Shown: one piece after another, positions 12,701 to 23,072 of the stretch | Layout: each line of letters opens with the position of its first letter | Position numbering within the stretch: position 1 is the first letter of the stretch | Source of the DNA: Escarpia spicata | Taxonomy: Eukaryota > Annelida > Polychaeta > Sabellida > Siboglinidae | Reading direction: 5' to 3' | DNA: 64,000 nucleotides | Assembly (NCBI GenBank): GCA_963995525.1 | Contig: OZ023213.1 | Coordinates: 50,530,987-50,594,986, forward strand | The notes under the pieces: model-generated | The model's input: only the letters and a program-made list of their open reading frames with translations | What the model was told of the DNA's origin: nothing | Database searches by the model: none | Program-made: the position numbers and the translations under genes

Positions 12701-12853
12701 ACTGCACCTACTGAATTTCCAATCAAAATACGGATTTTCAACAAAAAAATTGGTGTCTGATAGACTAATCTGTGTTTCAGGGCGTGCATGTGTCCACTGT
12801 CTCCGGAGTGTCAGCTACGTCTAACCGGAGAGTTTGGCAGGAGATTTGTTGTG
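2956..12853 (+). CDS. Leucine-rich-repeat gene, 3' part (probable NLR-type receptor), eight exons, partial
   Basis: Exons at 2956-3042, 5700-5786, 6297-6386, 7312-7398, 8729-8818, 9778-9864, 11372-11452 and 12781-12853 join in frame. The first seven all begin and end in phase 2. Each encodes one repeat of 27-30 residues, and two repeat types alternate. Exons 1, 3 and 5 carry an acidic D-x-A/G segment followed by a leucine near the end (MPKL, MLQL, MPSL). Exons 2, 4 and 6 carry C-G/D-L/F-T followed by S-W/F and an I-rich helix. Alternating repeats of about 28/29 residues are the signature of ribonuclease-inhibitor-type LRRs, which form the ligand-sensing tail of NLR proteins. One repeat per phase-2 exon is also usual in NLR genes. 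No NACHT or N-terminal effector domain is visible; those would lie left of base 1. The LRR identity is firm. The NLR assignment is inference, and another RI-type LRR protein is possible. Confidence 0.82.
3043..3640. other. LRR intron sequence, nothing recognised
   Basis: Unique-looking AT-rich intron sequence between LRR exons 1 and 2. No coding signal or repeat is seen. Confidence 0.5.
3650..3860 (-). mobile_element. tRNA-derived SINE
   Basis: On the minus strand a tRNA-like head has an A-box-like segment (gtggttagagcttcgg) and a good B box (ggttcgaatcc) inside a T-stem (cacagGTTCGAATCctgtg). It is followed by a body containing gggcaagttcgatcac ... cactcagctgcatgaatgggtacc, which resembles the conserved central domain of widespread metazoan SINEs. 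There is no CCA-ready acceptor stem, so this is not a functional tRNA gene. Confidence 0.65.
4030..4260 (+). mobile_element. Degraded non-LTR reverse transcriptase remnant
   Basis: A short plus frame reads SRKATGADCVTAEVLKAG, the finger motif that precedes the catalytic core of LINE reverse transcriptases (K-A-x-G-x-D-x-x-x-A-E-x-L-K). A stop follows soon after and the rest cannot be aligned by eye. Confidence 0.6.
4780..5645. repeat. Two copies of a tttctgcc/ggcagaaa hairpin-type interspersed repeat
   Basis: 4786-4832 and 5560-5646 share the words ggcagaaa, gggagaaag and ccaaccctg, with one copy inverted. Each contains short self-complementary blocks such as tttctgccctgagggcagaaa. They look like ends of a small non-autonomous element. 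Between them I see no coding sequence. Confidence 0.45.
5700..5786 (+). CDS. LRR exon 2 (type B repeat)
   Basis: An 87-nt exon between atgttacag and gtaagt, phase 2 at both ends. It reads LFGCDFTRTSWPLFIGGISR and then CHNLQTLG, the same template as the exons at 7312 and 9778 (C/G, T, S-W/F, I, L-x-x-L). Confidence 0.78.
5787..6296. other. LRR intron sequence, nothing recognised
   Basis: No repeat array, transposon protein or RNA gene was recognised. Confidence 0.5.
6297..6386 (+). CDS. LRR exon 3 (type A repeat)
   Basis: A 90-nt exon between cttgacag and gtaggt, phase 2 at both ends. It contains SDIFGNEDVGKALGMALAPM followed by LQLTELV. The ED-V-G-K-A-L-G stretch closely matches the exons at 2956 and 8729. 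Confidence 0.82.
6848..7142. repeat. 48-bp minisatellite, six near-perfect copies
   Basis: The unit starts gtaacgttacttcacatatc and copies are virtually identical. It lies in the intron between LRR exons 3 and 4. Because 48 is divisible by three, both strands stay open across it (107 codons plus strand, 154 minus strand), but these frames are not genes. Confidence 0.95.
7257..7545. repeat. AT/GT dinucleotide microsatellites around LRR exon 4
   Basis: (TA)n and TATGTA-type tracts occur at about 7258-7298 and 7440-7540, on both sides of the exon at 7312-7398. Confidence 0.9.
7312..7398 (+). CDS. LRR exon 4 (type B repeat)
   Basis: An 87-nt exon after atatttcag and before gtaaga, phase 2 at both ends. 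It reads LMHCGLTLKSWQHISDGILK then TCPLIAKLQ. An AT/GT dinucleotide tract lies about 30 nt upstream of the acceptor. Confidence 0.8.
7775..8611. mobile_element. Foldback-type or MITE DNA element, about 837 bp
   Basis: The ends are inverted copies of a 28-base block (7775-7802 and 8584-8611) containing ccaaaaatagataagcgag, with one difference. Inner inverted pairs occur too: the ataagctccacccactttta-like block near 8102-8122 against its complement near 8295-8315, and tgacgtcac near 8193 and 8256. The centre of symmetry is near 8195. No transposase is present and no target-site duplication is obvious. Confidence 0.75.
8729..8818 (+). CDS. LRR exon 5 (type A repeat)
   Basis: A 90-nt exon between gtttgacag and gtaagg, phase 2 at both ends. 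It reads LDLNEVFSDEEAGQSLGRTI then SKMPSLRKLK. It follows the 7775-8611 foldback element by 117 nt. Confidence 0.83.
8819..9777. other. LRR intron sequence with GT/ATGT microsatellite at its end
   Basis: Mostly unremarkable. From about 9677 to 9770 there are tgtg, gcgt, atgt and tata simple repeats leading into the acceptor of LRR exon 6. Confidence 0.5.
9778..9864 (+). CDS. LRR exon 6 (type B repeat)
   Basis: An 87-nt exon between gttacag and gtaaat, phase 2 at both ends. It contains GGCQLTLKSFQHIAHAIFQR then AAHLELLE, clearly a paralogue of the exon at 7312 (LTLKSWQHI versus LTLKSFQHI). GT- and ATGT-rich microsatellite lies just upstream. Confidence 0.82.
9865..11371. other. LRR intron, AT-rich, nothing recognised
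   Basis: Contains short (TA)n and TAAT runs near 9925-9957. No exon or transposon was identified. Confidence 0.5.
11372..11452 (+). CDS. LRR exon 7 (short repeat)
   Basis: An 81-nt exon between gttttcag and gtaagt, phase 2 at both ends. It starts CENNQLGDDCEQKFVFMLRK and ends RPLLKIK. The N-N-Q-L-G-D-D-C core is a standard RI-type LRR. It is six to nine nucleotides shorter than the other repeats, as often seen for a capping repeat. Confidence 0.8.
11470..11558. repeat. Tandem hairpin repeat next to LRR exon 7
   Basis: The words acacacaaactaacac and gtgttagtttgtgtgt alternate in inverted orientation, giving two adjacent perfect or near-perfect stem-loops. They begin 17 nt downstream of the donor of the exon ending at 11452. 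Confidence 0.8.
11560..12119 (+). mobile_element. Non-LTR retrotransposon 5' fragment (zinc-like region and start of endonuclease)
   Basis: A plus frame to 12010 carries a W-x-C-x-x-C segment and an acidic linker, then FSVVHVNIRSL, the beta-strand motif that opens the APE endonuclease of LINEs. Near 11985 the frame shifts by one. The next frame continues with FSIIGFSETWLQES and ends in K-K-G-G-G-V at 12119, where homology stops. It is intronic to the LRR gene and dead. Confidence 0.8.
12781..12853 (+). CDS. Probable C-terminal exon of the LRR gene
   Basis: The acceptor tgtgtttcag continues the phase from exon 7. It reads ACMCPLSPECQLRLTGEFGR then RFVV. A good donor, gtgagt, follows base 12853. 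Alternatively the frame reads on without a splice to TGA at 12944-12946, which would make this the last exon. The sequence alone does not separate the two. Confidence 0.55.
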
Positions 12854-12949
12854 GTGAGTCACTGTTCAAATTGCTTCAATTTAGCTGCGGTATGTGTATT
12901 TGACGACAGCGCCGGATTTAGGACTGTCGGAACCCATGGGCAGTGATTG

Positions 12950-13449
12950 GCCGGGTATCGTATCATAATAGTTCTCACTCCTTTTTACTTTCTACAAAAG
13001 GGACTTCAGAGCAAAATACAACTTTTGTCAATTTAAAATACAAATTGCATCATAGTAAAGCACTTATGTTACATCTAAAACCTTTCGACCCCAAAGAAAA
13101 CGCAGGGCCTTTAGCAGTTGTTCTAGTTTTTGTTTTGTGTAATAAATAGTCCTTAGAACAAGGTTTTCCGTTCCGTTACCCGGAACCTGCCTGGGGTGAC
13201 AATTACAATAACGAAGTTCACTTAGTTTTATTTGATCCGACTCTGCGATCCGGAGCGTGGGAACCAATCAACTTCAAAGATATTTCTCTATTGGACGTAC
13301 ACTTTCGCAATAAGTGCCAATAACGGCTGTTTGCTAGGACCCAACTGAATGTTTTGTTTACAATTAGAACATTTGGCGGACGCAACTTTCAAATTACGAT
13401 CACAGGTTCGGGCTTATTAAACACAATTTGGCGGGCAGGAGAACCGTGT
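12950..13449. other. Downstream of the LRR exons, nothing recognised
   Basis: No exon with LRR character was seen here on either strand. Confidence 0.45.
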
Positions 13450-13559
13450 TATTAAAAGGTCAGGAACAAACAAATGTTAATATTACACGTGTCTCCAATA
13501 TATATATATATATATTGACTGGAGACACGTGTAATATTAACATTTGTTTGTTCCTGACC

Positions 13560-13634
<75 letters not shown>

Positions 13635-13684
13635 ACTGGAGACACGTGTAATATTAACATTTGTTTGTTCCTGACTTTTTAATA
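13450..13684. repeat. Perfect 48-bp inverted repeat plus a third arm copy separated by (AT)n
   Basis: 13450-13497 is the exact reverse complement of 13520-13567, with a 22-bp AT loop. A third copy of the right arm (13637-13684, one mismatch) follows after about 70 bp of pure (AT)n. It can form a cruciform. Confidence 0.9.
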
Positions 13685-13698
13685 TATATATATATACT

Positions 13699-13777
13699 TA
13701 CAAAGTCTGGTCGTTTTTATCGTTAAATCGCATTATATAATATACACATTTAACGATAAAAACGACCAGACTTTGTA
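13699..13777. repeat. Perfect 30-bp inverted repeat
   Basis: 13699-13728 and 13748-13777 are exact reverse complements (tacaaagtctggtcgttttt and the rest of the arm), with a 19-bp loop. It sits 15 bp after the preceding palindrome. Confidence 0.9.
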
Positions 13778-13789
13778 GGCGTAAAACTC

Positions 13790-15640
13790 GCAACAGAATC
13801 TACGCCTTTTATGGTAACGATGGTGTTTCGATCATTGTAGGACTTCATGTAGGGTTAGCGTCATCGTCCCCAATCGTCAACGGCGCAGAACGTCTATACC
13901 GCTGACAATTGTCGTTGCCGTCATCAACTTCGCAGAACGTCGCTATCGTCATCATCAACTGTCGCCCGAATTAATCGTTGTCGAACGCCTTACGTACGAG
14001 CCCGTACATAGTGAAGAACCTTTGCGATATATAAGGACACGCTGGCACCTTGCCAACCTCGAAAAACCCTTCGTTCTGAGAGATAGGCAACATAGCTTTC
14101 TCCGTGGCTGCCTCCACTTCGAAAAATAACATCTCACTTTCCAGGGGTCATCCACGTGATGCATTAAAAAACCTAAAGGCGTATATTTGTTTAGCCATGC
14201 ATTTTAGATGAGTTAGAATATAATCAGTAATAAATAGAAATATAAAATGCCCACATTTGCGTACGAGTATTACGTGTGTAAAGTTCACAAAGGTAGCTCG
14301 GCGGGCCGTCGCGCCGGACTGTCAATCGAGTGCACCGTAGTTCGATTTCACCTATATTAACTTCGTCGTAATATTAAAGCACTTAAGCAAAACAGTAGTA
14401 TTACTAATATATTTTACATACCGTCATTAGGAGCTGTATGGATACATATTATGATAATATTATCAAGTAATCTAATACATACGTTGCATGTATCATCAAA
14501 CCATAATAATAAGCCCATTGCACGTGTCTCAACTATACTGAAAGCAAATAGATCAACAAAAGCGAAAGTTGAATAATATAGGAAAGACATGCATCGCCAC
14601 GCTCAGCCCATGCAAACATCAAAGTCGATTGAGAAAAAATCTGACAAGGCACTTCTACAACGGCGTAGCAACAACTCACAAGCGAGGCAACTGGGTGAGG
14701 AAAGAACAATGCATCAACCAACTGTTTTTGGACAGTAAGGACAGGGAAGAATGGATAACATGTGAATAATGTGCGGCGTGGGAACATCATGACAGGTCAA
14801 GGTTCTAATGTGCGCAATGTGTTTGCGAAATTAATATGTGATGACGTCTTAGGAAGTGGATGTGCAGGATTCCAGTTTTAGACGCAATTTGTTTAGAGAG
14901 ACAAATACCCTTTACTAGTTTATATATAGTAATTTTAATAGAAATGCGAAACAATTTCGCCAGACGTCGCCAGATAAGTGGAGAACTTGATCCTGTAGAG
15001 AAAAAATATTACACTGGAAACTATCAACTTTATGGCAAATATCGCTAAAGGGGCCCGTTTTGCATATCGTTCCCCTACATCCAGGATGCACTAATTGAAA
15101 GACATGATTCGATCCATACGGACACAACAAAATCCACTATTGAAGCGTCCCATATTACTACCACAAACTCAACAGCAAAACAACAATTCCAGCTAACAAA
15201 GAATGTCTTCAAACTGTTCAGCTGTCCATAGCTGCATGAATCAATGGCAGCAAATTGGAAGAGTTCTTCACGCATTGCCACGAGAAACCACTTCTTCTTT
15301 CGTAGAATAGAGTGGCAACATGTTCAGCTATTGCGTAGAAAGGCAGTTTGTTATGGAACGATATTAGGGCCATAATTCCATTATGCTACTAGCCATTTTG
15401 CAAATGTCATCTGGCGTGATGTTCTTCTATTATTCCAGTTACAAAGTCATTGTGCTTGGTTATGTTCTAACTTTCACGTTCTACTTCAATCATTATATGT
15501 TTATCCAGTAGAATGCCGTTTATTCAAATACAGGAAACCTCGGATTCGACTAATTCGGATCTTTGCTGAACTCGGACATAATTCCAAGGAAAGGTTTATT
15601 TGTAAAGGATTTCCCATTACAAAATTCGTTTAAAGTAGTA
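13790..15640. other. No gene recognised; one tRNA-like segment
   Basis: Mostly anonymous sequence. At about 14283-14347 ggtagctcggcgggccgtc and gtagttcgatttc resemble tRNA A and B boxes, but the stems do not pair well. At most this is a tRNA-derived SINE head. Confidence 0.4.
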
Positions 15641-15799
15641 ACGTAGCTACAAACGGTCAGACAGTGGAGCCAGATCCAGGAGGAAAGAGGAATGACGTCA
15701 ATTCCGGAGGAAGGTCAAGGTCACAGGTCAAAAGGCTCCCCCAGGCGAATAGGTGGTGAACTAAATAACTAGGCCAAAATGCGTCCCTTGGGGAAACCG

Positions 15800-16200
15800 G
15801 TGAAACACTACTGCTTAAATTCGTGTCTTTTATGTGGTGAACGACAAAGATAGGTCTGTAAGCACCCCCTGGTGACTATGTAGTGAACTATACAAATAGG
15901 TCAATGCCGTTATAAAATAGGTCATTGCGCATGCGTAATGATGATTTTTCCAAACGGTAGTGTTTAAATTAGTGCCTTATATGTGGTGAACAAAACAAAT
16001 TGGTCTGTAAGCACCCCCTGGTTGTTATGTGGTTAACTATTTAACGAGGTTAATGACGTTATTAAATAGGTCAAAGACGTCATAAAATAGGTAATTGCGC
16101 ATGCTGTTTTTTCCATATGGTAGTGCTTAAATTCTCTGCTTTAATGCTTTGTTCTTACAATAGCGCATAAATTCGCTACCCTAATGTGGTGAAATAGGTA
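15800..16200. repeat. Degenerate long tandem repeat of about 150 bp
   Basis: Blocks with gtgcttaaattcgtg ... atgtggtgaac ... ggtctgtaagcaccccctgg recur at about 15810, 15958 and, less complete, 16122. Each is followed by aaataggtca and gcgcatgc words. Confidence 0.65.
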
Positions 16201-16458
16201 TATGACGTCATGAAATATACCGTTATTTCCATCTACGTTTTCTATTTTAGTCCAATGGCCTGGTAACCTCCTTACAGTTTGGACTTTCAACGTCTTAGAC
16301 TTAGTGGGGTAATGTTCTCTATTTTAGTTCTTGAGCGTCATAACGTCGTGCCAGATTAATACACCGTGGTAATTTCTTAACATATTTGCGTTTCAGCATG
16401 GTAGCGGATTAAAATGTTCATATATTACTGCGTATCACACATGTATCTCATATACAGG

Positions 16459-16794
<336 letters not shown>

Positions 16795-16799
16795 AACAT

Positions 16800-17940
16800 G
16801 TGTAATAGGTAGTAATTAACCAAAAGTACTGCTCACCCACGAACATTCGTGTAGTTTGGATCAACTGATCATCGGGATAATGACTTGACACCCGATCGTA
16901 GGGGTATGTATAGGGGTATCCGACGGATATAAATTGCAAGGCGGAAATGTCAACTATGAATACAACGATGTAAATACAGCGGTATGTCGGTAGTGTGGGC
17001 GTAAAAAGACCGAAAGGTATACGATTGAACGACGGTACTCAGTGGGCGTCGATGAACGTCACACGATGGACGAATGAATAACGCAGCGATACGTAGTAGA
17101 CATCGGTAGGCGTCACGCAACGAACGAAAACATATACGGCGGCGTAAAGATACTCATTGGCGTCGATGGGTGTCACACGACGAACGAAACGTATATGGCG
17201 GCGTGAAAATGCGCTGTGGAGAATGCACGTGGCGAAGATCAATATCGAGACGATGATCTGAATGGTCGAGAAGGGGGAAATGCGAACTGGAAAACTCACC
17301 CCTAGTCTTCACGTTAGATTGGAGACGACCCGGAAGCTGCTCTATCAGCCGCAACAACCAATCGTGTTGTTGAATGATCATTGAAGAACTAGTACGCGTT
17401 TCAATCTTGTGGTGCCATGTCGATTGGCACTGGCAATTCTCCCAAATATCCAAAACCAACCATAATACAAGGTTGTCTACATTTAAACTATTGAAGAAGT
17501 TACAATTTCAAGACACGGGCGACAAAACACGTCGATATAGTTCCCATGTCTTGGAGACAAGATCATACACCCTAACAGCAATGCTTCAACAGTCGTCTCA
17601 CTTTAAAATGGCCCTAATTCTCTTAAATACTCTAATGGATACTCGCCACCGGAAGTCTAACTAGCCAATAGCAAAACTTAACACAAACTAAACCATACCA
17701 GCAACTGCGCTCCCGAATCTCTAGAAACTTCGTCAGACTCAATTCAACTGGTTCCGTTTAAAATAAACATGGTTGCATAATAGACACCGAATCGTCAGCT
17801 CTTGAAAATCCTCAAATTACCTCAATCACACCTAAATTTAATATCATCAGAATCCCTCAGTCATGAAGGTAATAATGATAGTAATGACATATCGTAACGC
17901 TCACAACTTAATACGTTATTTTAGTAAACCAAATATTCTA
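16800..17940. repeat. Degenerate tandem repeat at 17035-17215, otherwise anonymous
   Basis: Three imperfect units share ggcgtcgatgaacgtcacac-type words followed by gacgaacgaa and tatacggcggcg. The remainder shows no recognised coding sequence. Confidence 0.5.
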
Positions 17941-18185
17941 TTCAGACACGAGGTGTGAGAACACATCGCGGATTGCGATCAGGTGATTTGGCCAGGTCTG
18001 GGTATGGATCACGATGTCATCTACGTAATTATGTACCCCTTAATGCTCAACAGTAGTTTCCTCATCATTCGACCATACGTCGCGCCTGCATTGACTAATC
18101 CAAAGGACATACGCTCAGTGGAGTAAGGAGGATTTTGTATTGGAGGGGGCCATCCGGCATCCAAGCAAGCAATGGGTAGCGGGAT

Positions 18186-19180
<995 letters not shown>

Positions 19181-20072
19181 ATCAGCGTTCATGATTATCA
19201 TTATTGAAGATACAGCCCTTAGTGAGATGTGCAAATATTGCTTCTGGGTCAGGCATGGGTGCCGCATCGAAAGTGGTAGCACAATTCAATTTGTGGAAGT
19301 CAACCACGGGACGGTTTGTACCATCTTTCCTTCGAACCAGCAGGAGGGGGAAACAATATGGTGATTTGGAAGGCTCAATCATCCCGGGCTGCAACATCTT
19401 CTCTATTTCTGCACCTACAACGGAGACCTTAGCTACGGTTTCACCCGAATGGGTTTGATAGTGTCCAACTTTCTGGAATGTTCTACTAAGCTAGTACACC
19501 GCAATACAACGCTCTGTGAATATCTCCTAAAACTCCTCAATCAAGTTCTGTATCTGACCTACTTGCGACTGACGAAGTTCTGGTGCTAGCGACACATCTT
19601 GATGATTTTCTGCACGTTTTTCCAGCAGGGGTTGAATCTCCAGAGAAGGATCATCCTCGGAATCAAGGATGGCAGCAGTCGCTGTTACATCATCAGTCCC
19701 GGCTACGTATTCCCTTAGCATGTTCACGTGGAATAGTCGATGGTTGTTTCCCACTCGGATCTGATAGTCGTTAACCCCCACCTTTTTAGTTACTTCGTAA
19801 CGACCTTTCCATTCCATCGACAGCGTGTTATGATCTGTCGGTAGTAGAACCAGCACTTGATGTCCTACTTCAAGGGTTCGTACTTTTGACTTCTTGTCAA
19901 AATGTCTCTTATTATCGTATCTGGGATGATGATACTTGGTCCATGGCCATCTTACAAGTATCATCAATACGATTTCTCAGCTGAAGCACATACTGATACG
20001 CCAGTCTCGTTTCACTGTCCCGTAGTGTCATTCGCCCACAACTCTTTTAGTCGTTAGGAAAGTTGTTCGTAC

Positions 20073-20486
20073 CCCAGCTAGCACAGCAACCGTTATTTGT
20101 AATTCTACCACAACCGCCAAATCACCAACCTGCTATGCATTGCTGACATTCTTCTGTGTCGCTATGTGCGTATAACCCCCGGTTGACACAATGTCGGACA
20201 GTTGCACTTCCAGTAAACGTAGACGGTTACATGATTAATCGCATGTCGGCGTCAGTGGCAACGACTAACCAACGGTCAGCCAACCAACTGTCATCGGCGA
20301 GATTCTTCGCTAGATGGCGTTAACGTATCAGGATAGTTGGCATGATGTCAGCGCAACGTCGCGGCGTTAACGTTAGCTGGCAACGTGTAGCCATCGTTGG
20401 CCCAACAGCCCCATTAGGTTAATATGCAGATGGTGACCGTGCCGCACATTTTACAATGTTGGCGCAACCAAGCTGTGCTAGCTGGG
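20073..20486. mobile_element. MITE of about 414 bp with 15-bp perfect terminal inverted repeats
   Basis: The ends are cccagctagcacagc (20073-20087) and its exact complement (20472-20486). The interior is rich in gttggc/aacgtt words and has no coding frame. It lies just upstream (minus strand) of the gypsy integrase remnant. The target-site duplication is unclear. Confidence 0.75.
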
Positions 20487-20489
20487 ATT

Positions 20490-20940
20490 TCCCTATTTCC
20501 AGCGTCTTCTGTTTCAGGTCGACAAGAAAGTAGGCTGATTACGTGGCTTTTTGAATGCGTCCTGCATGTATTTCACTCGACCCAGATAAACTAGCTAGAA
20601 TGGAAAATTATTATATATATATGTACAAATTGTAGTACATAGCATATGCGGTACATAGATCAGTAATCTTTATGTACCTGTCTGTGCACAGGATGCGAAA
20701 TACACTGTATATATTGTCTGTGCACAGTGGCAATCCCTGTGAATTAATAAATTTGGATTGCCCATTACCAACCTATGCAATAGTTGGTGTAACTTTATAC
20801 AAACAGAGAAAGGGCTGCATGAACAATTCTGTAACACATGTCATCATATATACACTGGGGGTGAGGGGGTACCGAGCGAAAGTAGCACACGAAACATCTG
20901 TCTCGCCAGGTGACCTACATGAACCGCGTCTCATGGACTC
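20490..20940. other. No gene recognised
   Basis: Contains short direct repeats (acctgtctgtgcacagg and tgtctgtgcacagtgg at about 20677-20728). No protein similarity is seen. Confidence 0.4.
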
Positions 20941-21320
20941 TTAAAAACACTGTGTACTGCGCGTTCAGGCTGATTTCCTTCCCTTTCGGAAACAAGTTCT
21001 GCAGGAGATACACGACGGACGTGTTGCAGTGATGACCTTTTTAGTGAACAAGGTCGTGACCCGACTGTCCGTTTCCCCATAAGGTCGACGAGAATGACGA
21101 GAGTTCTCGTTCTCGCATCAAAGGTCGCCGGGTCCGGTAAATTATAAGGTATTGAGGCGTATGCGGTTTGCCACTGACCGTAGCACAAAAAGATCTTCTC
21201 CGGCGGCGGCTCGATCATAGCCGAGACGAAACGCAAGAGGCGGGTGACGAAAGTGGTCTTACCACACCCCGTAGGACAGGCTATAATATACGTAAAAGGA
21301 TGCTTCAACGACGTATCCAT
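20940..21320 (-). CDS. P-loop ATPase fragment of virus-like or mobile origin
   Basis: A minus-strand frame begins with a basic N-terminus and a Walker A box (C-P-T-G-C-G-K-T-T-F, about residues 15-24). It is followed by EPPPEKIFLCYGQWQTAYAS and, about 45 residues later, a hydrophobic strand LVILVDLM in the position of Walker B, where the usual acidic pair is reduced to one Asp. Such small GPTGCGKT ATPases are seen in DNA-virus packaging enzymes and in virus-derived invertebrate elements. The C-terminal third loses recognisable similarity, so it is probably a decayed copy. The exact family is not certain. Confidence 0.55.
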
Positions 21321-21348
21321 ACGTACCCCTTTTTATTTTCTGCATTTA

Positions 21349-21773
21349 TCACGCACCTCCGTCAATAGCTTTCCGAACGCGGAACGTGTTTCGATCTATT
21401 TTTACCACCGTAGCTGACGCCCCAAAAACCTTCTTTCGACGGCACCCATCAGTTCGATGTCTCCGGTAGCCAGTAAGCTCTCTCTCAACTCTTTCGAGGT
21501 CGTGAACTTTGTTATCAATAGGTCCTGCATACAGTCGACCAGGATAGCGTCCCACTCGGAGCCTCTTCTCGTCTTCCTTATGGCTTTACTTCTCTGTTTC
21601 ACCAAGTACGCCGACCTCGCCTCTTTGATATTTTCTTCATTAAACACCGCCTTTCTATGTTGATAGGCGTATTGAAGAGACTTAAACACCCGACCGTATG
21701 CTTCGACTCGGCATGTGTAAAAGTTCGACAGGAAAGAGGCTGACCCAACAAATGGTATAGCCATATCCATCAT
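21349..21773 (-). pseudogene. NADAR-domain (YbiA-like) protein, C-terminus disrupted
   Basis: The minus frame from 21773 encodes the NADAR fold start: FLSNFYTCRVEAYGRVFKSL, then Q-Y-A-Y-Q-H-R-K-A. Later comes TKFTTSKELRESLLATGD, a close match to the conserved middle of NADAR domains, which act on ADP-ribose-linked substrates. After that the expected tail is split between two frames (21402 and 21349 ends), so a frameshift is likely. It lies directly upstream of the ATPase fragment on the same strand, with about 30-80 nt between them. Spliced host origin is unlikely because both are single open frames. Confidence 0.7.
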
Positions 21774-21829
21774 ATCTCCGTCTCTATGTCACTGGCTCAC
21801 CAACTCGTATATACATTTCTCCATCACTT

Positions 21830-21890
21830 GTCTCAGAAGGTTTAACCGATGACGACGGTAAGTACGCAATATATATAGTCAGCACCCACT
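21830..21890 (-). promoter_or_regulatory. Possible TATA box upstream of the NADAR/ATPase pair
   Basis: On the minus strand gactatatatattgcg lies about 100 nt before the NADAR start codon. It is AT-rich in a locally GC-balanced stretch. Weak evidence only. Confidence 0.25.
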
Positions 21891-22780
21891 ACCACCCCGC
21901 GCTCTCAGCTAAAGATACATAAAAGGCGCATGAACTGTCAATCAAAATGGTTCTTTGGGGTGTTAATTAGTTAGGTAATTAGTTATTTAGTAAACACTTT
22001 TTGATCTTTGTTAATTAATTAGTAAAACCCTTTTGTTAATTATTTAATTAGGTAATTAAAATAGCTAATTGCAATACATTACCTCATTATTTACCTGTCA
22101 ATCAACATCCTTTGATCTTTTATTACATTTTCTGGGCCAGGCTTACGAGATACAAGAACAAGCGATACCTCGTTACATTCGAGATTGCCGTCAATGGCGT
22201 CATGGACATCGCACTTACACGACAGACAAGAAGTGCTGGATTCCCAAACAAAGTAACCAAATACACCACACGGAGAGGACACTCTGTAGCAATGCTATGG
22301 GGTGAATGACAGAACCACAACATCGACAGACAAACATACATATACAAACATAACATCTACATACATACAAACATACATAATTTTTTATTAGTAAAGTAAA
22401 AAAAATTATGTATGATGGTACAAAAGGTAAACTGACTGTGAAATAAGTAAAAATATCACTCATCGAAGTTCACATCTCATAAAAGATGCCTATTGCCCAA
22501 AGTACTAATGGGTTATCAATAACTTGGGCTAGACAATAATATTTTTGCATAGAAATTGGATATACCAAACAACTTATACTGTTTTATAAAAAGGACACAA
22601 TTTGATAATCTTTCTTGCGATTAATAGAAACATACGTTTGTGGCATTCCAGAAATGACTGACTAATTAATTGCATAGCATGTTAGCAACAAATAAAATAT
22701 AATCTTTGGAACATAAACCACCAATATACCATAATATTGTGACATTATAATCATTTAAAGGCAATGATGAAAGAGTCCAG
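21890..22780. other. AT-rich spacer, nothing recognised
   Basis: Contains ttaattag-type simple words (21960-22070) and acatacatac runs (22330-22380). No gene is supported. Confidence 0.45.
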
Positions 22781-22784
22781 ATAA

Positions 22785-22895
22785 TACCACTGGATGCTTC
22801 CCAGAGAAGTCGAGATGGTATTCGACAGAACAGCTCTACCAGAGAGTAAAGTGCTTAGAGCAGTCCTTAGGACTGGATACTGCGCTATATAAATA
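22785..22895 (+). mobile_element. SINE-like 3' end
   Basis: The run agtaaagtgcttagagcag ... ggactggatactgcgctatataaatac resembles the LINE-related 3' end of common metazoan SINEs, which finish in gctatataaata. No tRNA head was found. Confidence 0.45.
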
Positions 22896-22956
22896 CTTAC
22901 CTTTAACTTTTTTACTGATTCTGTAACACAAAAAACATCACCACAACCAAGTACCA

Positions 22957-23072
22957 GTGGAAACCACACCTACTGGGTACCTGTGGTAAAATGGAAACCA
23001 CACCTACTGAGTACCTGTGGTAAAATGGAAACCACACCTACTGGGTACCTGTGGTAAAATGGAAACCACACC
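22957..23072. repeat. 34-bp tandem repeat, about 3.4 copies
   Basis: The unit is gtggtaaaatggaaaccaca followed by cctactgggtacct; the copies differ by single bases. Confidence 0.9.

Noticed and set aside
22069..22310. Possible plus-strand exon
   Set aside because: A short frame without recognisable similarity or clear splice sites.
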